From Oligoflexia bacterium (GTDB taxonomy: Bacteria; Bdellovibrionota; UBA1018), in assembly GCA_903858195.1 (NCBI GenBank), contig CAIOHW010000196.1:1-9070 (forward strand): 9,070 nucleotides of DNA. The letters run 5' to 3'. Of this stretch, positions 6,881 through 9,070 are shown piece by piece (the first letter of the stretch is position 1; the number at the start of each line of letters is the position of its first letter). Position numbers and translations under genes: made by a program. Below the pieces are notes generated by a model that saw nothing but the letters and a program-made list of their open reading frames with translations, had not been told where the DNA came from and searched no databases.

Positions 6881-7657
6881 TCAGATCTTCAGGTAGGTAA
6901 ATCCGAACGGCAAAAGCGAAGTCAGGATGTAATCAAACAGCAGGATGGTCAGGCAGGTGACCACCACGGTTGAGCGGGTCGCAAGGCCCACTGACCTAGC
7001 CCCCCCGTGGGTGCGAAACCCAAAAAAACAGCCCACCCAGGCCAGGATCAGCCCGAAGGCTGCTCCCTTGACGAGGCAGTGCACCATCTCGATCGGGTCG
7101 ACGTAGATTTTGTACTGTTCCCAGAATGTCGAACAATCCAGACCCATGATCCCGCAACCCACGCCCGAAGACGCGATCGTTCCGATCACGCCAAAGTAGA
7201 GCGACAAAAGCGGCATCATCAAAAGCCCCGCCAACACTCGAGGCAGTACGAGAAACTCCATCGGGTCGACAGCCATCACTTCGAGGGCATCGATCTGCTC
7301 CGAAACGCGCATGCTGGCAAGCTCGGCCGCCATGGCAGCGCCAGCGCGACCCGTCACCATGATCGCAGCCATGACGGGAGCCAGTTCGCGGTAGAGCGCA
7401 ACCCCCACCGTACCGCCCAGAAGCGACTCGGCTCCGAACATGTGAAACGAAATATAGAGCTGGTAGCCCAACACGCCACCCATGAAGGCTCCGGCCACGG
7501 TGATGATCCCGAGCGAGGACACCCCGATAAACTCGCACTGCTTGATGAACAAGCCCCAGCGACGCGGAAGTGCCTTGCCGGCCTTGACGGTGTCCCAAAA
7601 AAAGATCGAAAAATCCCCCACCGAAGACACGGCGGATTGAAGGTTCTGACTCAGCAT
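6881..7657 (-). CDS. mlaE: MlaE-type ABC lipid transporter permease
   Basis: Integral inner-membrane permease that, with an MlaF ATPase and an MCE protein, moves phospholipid between the inner membrane and the periplasm. The 258 residues match the normal family length. The hallmark stretch runs from RELAPVMAAIMVTGRAGAAM (90-109) through EQIDALEVMAVDP (120-132) to FLVLPRVLAG (135-144). EQIDALE is the cytoplasmic coupling helix that docks on the ATPase, so this protein should need one. Further hydrophobic segments lie at about 45-70, 143-170, 195-213 and 230-250. An N-terminal amphipathic helix precedes them, as in other MlaE proteins. The mlaD-like gene follows directly; no mlaF gene lies between them or nearby. 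No convincing ribosome site precedes the ATG at 7657. The promoter must lie in the 47-bp spacer shared with the divergent RND gene or overlap its start. Confidence 0.93.
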   Translation of the reverse strand: MLSQNLQSAVSSVGDFSIFFWDTVKAGKALPRRWGLFIKQCEFIGVSSLGIITVAGAFMGGVLGYQLYISFHMFGAESLLGGTVGVALYRELAPVMAAIMVTGRAGAAMAAELASMRVSEQIDALEVMAVDPMEFLVLPRVLAGLLMMPLLSLYFGVIGTIASSGVGCGIMGLDCSTFWEQYKIYVDPIEMVHCLVKGAAFGLILAWVGCFFGFRTHGGARSVGLATRSTVVVTCLTILLFDYILTSLLPFGFTYLKI

Positions 7658-7704
7658 GGAGTAGGTTCAGTTAAAGCGAGAATTCCTGATAAAACAAGTA
7701 CTTC
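7658..7704. promoter_or_regulatory. Divergent promoter region between mlaE and the RND gene
   Basis: Only 47 bp separate the two start codons, so promoters for both directions must lie here or overlap the genes. The stretch is A+T-rich compared with its surroundings. On the plus strand a weak pair, TTCAGT (7666-7671) and GATAAA (7688-7693), is spaced 16 bp and would start transcription about five bases before the RND ATG. Neither gene has a clear Shine-Dalgarno sequence. Exact promoter elements are uncertain. Confidence 0.35.
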
Positions 7705-9070
7705 ATGTTTGAAAAAACCCTCCATGCACGGTACCCCGGTGAGGTGTCATCCGGTCCGAGCACTCCCCTTGCGCAGTCCGTTGCCCGCTTCCTCACCCGG
7801 CTGACCACGCGTCGTGCCGGAGCCTTGACGCTGTTCGGGGTCGCACTGGGTTTTGCCGGCGCATTCTACTCTGCAAAGCTCTACAAGAACCTGCGCACGG
7901 ACATCGAAGAACTGCTTCCCACGAACGCCCGCAGCGTGCTCGACCTCGATGAGGTCACGCGCAGGCTCGAGTCGATCGACAACATCGGGATTGTCTTTCT
8001 TTCTGAAAAGCCAAAAGAGTCCCGCCAATTTATCGACGCTCTTGCCGCCGAGCTCGCCAAAGAACCCCGCAGCAAGATCGCGGGCATTGAGTACCGGATC
8101 GACCGCGAGCTCAAATTCTTTGGCGATCGCAAGGCCCTCTACATGGAGCTCTCAGACCTCAAACAGGTGCGCGACTACATCCGCGACCGCATCGAGTACG
8201 AGAAGGCGCTCTACAACCCGCTCAACATCTTCAGTGGTCGCGAAATCCCCGAGCCCAAGCTTGAGATCGGGAGCCTTGAGCGCAAATACTCGAACCGCAT
8301 TTCATCCTACTCACGTTTCCCAGACGGTTATTACGCAACACCCGACGGCAAGGTGCGGATCATGCTCGTGCGTATGCCGGGCAAGGCATCGGGGGTTGCG
8401 GCTGCAACCGACCTGCGCCGGCGCATCGATTCGGCGATCAAACGCGTGGACAAAACCCGGTTTGATCCGGCCATGCAAATCAAGTTCACCGGCGGGGTGC
8501 AAAACCTGCTCGAAGAACATCATGCGCTGATCGAAGACCTGGAGCTCTCGACCGTGATCGTCATGATCCTCGTCACGGGAGTCCTGATCCTGTTTTTCAG
8601 GGCCCTTCGAGCCACCCTGCTCCTGGTGGCAGCCCTGATCGTGGGTACGCTCTGGACATTTGGGGTCTCGTATTTCGTCGTCGGCTACCTCAATGCCAAC
8701 AGCGCCTTCCTCGGCGCCATCGTGCTCGGAAACGGCATCAACTTCGGAATCATCCTGCTTGCGCGCTACCTCGAGGAGAGGCGCAAGGCGATCGACCACC
8801 TTCCTGCCATTCAAGTGGCCATGGAGTCCACGCTCACGGGCACCTGGACTGCGGCGCTGGCAGCAGGCCTTGCCTACGGATCTCTCATGCTGACGGGCTT
8901 TCGCGGCTTCAAGCAGTTTGGCGTGATCGGCTTCATCGGCATGGTGCTCTGCTGGGTGGCGACCTTCACGATCCTTCCGGCGTTTCTTGCCCTTGCCGAT
9001 CGCAAAAAGACTCTCGTCCGCCCCTCGCGCCGCCTGGCCCGACCGGGCGAGCCAGAACCCCCCGGCCGGA
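7705..9070 (+). CDS. RND/MMPL-family transporter, N-terminal half (cut by window end)
   Basis: The frame is open from the ATG at 7705 to the window edge, giving 455 codons without a stop. It reads as the first half of an RND superfamily exporter of the MMPL/HpnN type, many of which move lipids or hopanoids. A cytoplasmic start (1-35) leads into membrane segment 1 (about 36-54). A periplasmic porter domain follows (55-275), opening with the family-typical NLRTDIEELLPTNARSV (61-77). Membrane segments 2-6 lie at about 282-298, 302-327, 332-352, 376-396 and 405-430, before a basic, Pro-rich cytoplasmic loop. Segment 4 reads LGNGINFGIILLARYLEERR (341-360), with Asn346 where MMPL proteins usually have the proton-relay Asp. 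It is divergent from mlaE, suggesting a shared role in envelope lipid traffic. No clear ribosome site is seen, but no other ATG would keep segment 1. Confidence 0.88.
   Translation, partial: MFEKTLHARYPGEVSSGPSTPLAQSVARFLTRLTTRRAGALTLFGVALGFAGAFYSAKLYKNLRTDIEELLPTNARSVLDLDEVTRRLESIDNIGIVFLSEKPKESRQFIDALAAELAKEPRSKIAGIEYRIDRELKFFGDRKALYMELSDLKQVRDYIRDRIEYEKALYNPLNIFSGREIPEPKLEIGSLERKYSNRISSYSRFPDGYYATPDGKVRIMLVRMPGKASGVAAATDLRRRIDSAIKRVDKTRFDPAMQIKFTGGVQNLLEEHHALIEDLELSTVIVMILVTGVLILFFRALRATLLLVAALIVGTLWTFGVSYFVVGYLNANSAFLGAIVLGNGINFGIILLARYLEERRKAIDHLPAIQVAMESTLTGTWTAALAAGLAYGSLMLTGFRGFKQFGVIGFIGMVLCWVATFTILPAFLALADRKKTLVRPSRRLARPGEPEPPGR

Noticed and set aside
6871..6883. Short tandem CAGGT-like repeat at the end of mlaE
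   Set aside because: Only two and a half copies of five bases, overlapping the stop codon; chance is enough to explain it.
7007..7804. A 265-codon plus-strand frame over mlaE running into the RND gene
   Set aside because: It is antisense to the conserved MlaE motifs and has a His/Arg-rich composition typical of a shadow frame.
7853..8530. A 225-codon plus-strand frame inside the RND gene
   Set aside because: The other plus-strand frame encodes a coherent RND porter domain with membrane segments. This one is Ser/Arg/Thr-rich with no pattern.
1..9070. Search for tRNAs, CRISPR arrays, insertion sequences and att sites
   Set aside because: No cloverleaf, spaced direct repeats, transposase or terminal inverted repeats were seen. 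All gaps between genes are under 85 bp.

Overview
The window is high-GC DNA (by eye about 60%) from a diderm bacterium. It is densely packed with eight genes, no mobile elements and no RNA genes. An MCE protein with a predicted outer-membrane barrel, a large RND/MMPL exporter, tandem-ACT SerB and a stand-alone PuuD-like membrane domain together suggest a deltaproteobacterial-type lineage (Myxococcota, Bdellovibrionota, SAR324 or similar). That assignment is inference; nothing in the window fixes the taxon.

Layout. Left block, minus strand: hisS (histidyl-tRNA synthetase) followed by dut (dUTPase), joined by a TGATG stop/start overlap. A 61-bp divergent spacer holds a perfect 17-nt palindrome overlapping a promoter that would start transcription at the serB ATG. 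Second block, plus strand: serB (phosphoserine phosphatase with two ACT domains), then a multi-pass membrane protein matching the membrane domain of PuuD urate hydroxylase but without its cytochrome c part. This block ends in a strong, apparently bidirectional terminator shared with the convergent block. Third block, minus strand: mlaE (lipid ABC permease), an mlaD-like MCE protein with an inner-membrane anchor, coiled coil and C-terminal beta-rich domain, then a SulP anion transporter. Right edge, plus strand, divergent from mlaE: an RND/MMPL transporter cut by the window end. It has no stop codon in the window, so a search for closed ORFs would miss it.

How they fit. mlaE, mlaD and the divergent RND gene look like an envelope-lipid trafficking locus. 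The MCE protein could itself bridge inner and outer membranes, as proposed for beta-barrel MlaD proteins of diderm Firmicutes. No MlaF ATPase, MlaC or MlaA lies next to them in the window. The SulP gene sits 12 bp after mlaD and is probably cotranscribed, but has no evident functional link. hisS, dut and serB are housekeeping genes. The points most worth checking are the trans-envelope MlaD, the missing MlaF, the Asn at the usual proton-relay Asp site of the RND protein, the probable leaderless serB transcript with its palindrome, and the lone PuuD-like domain.
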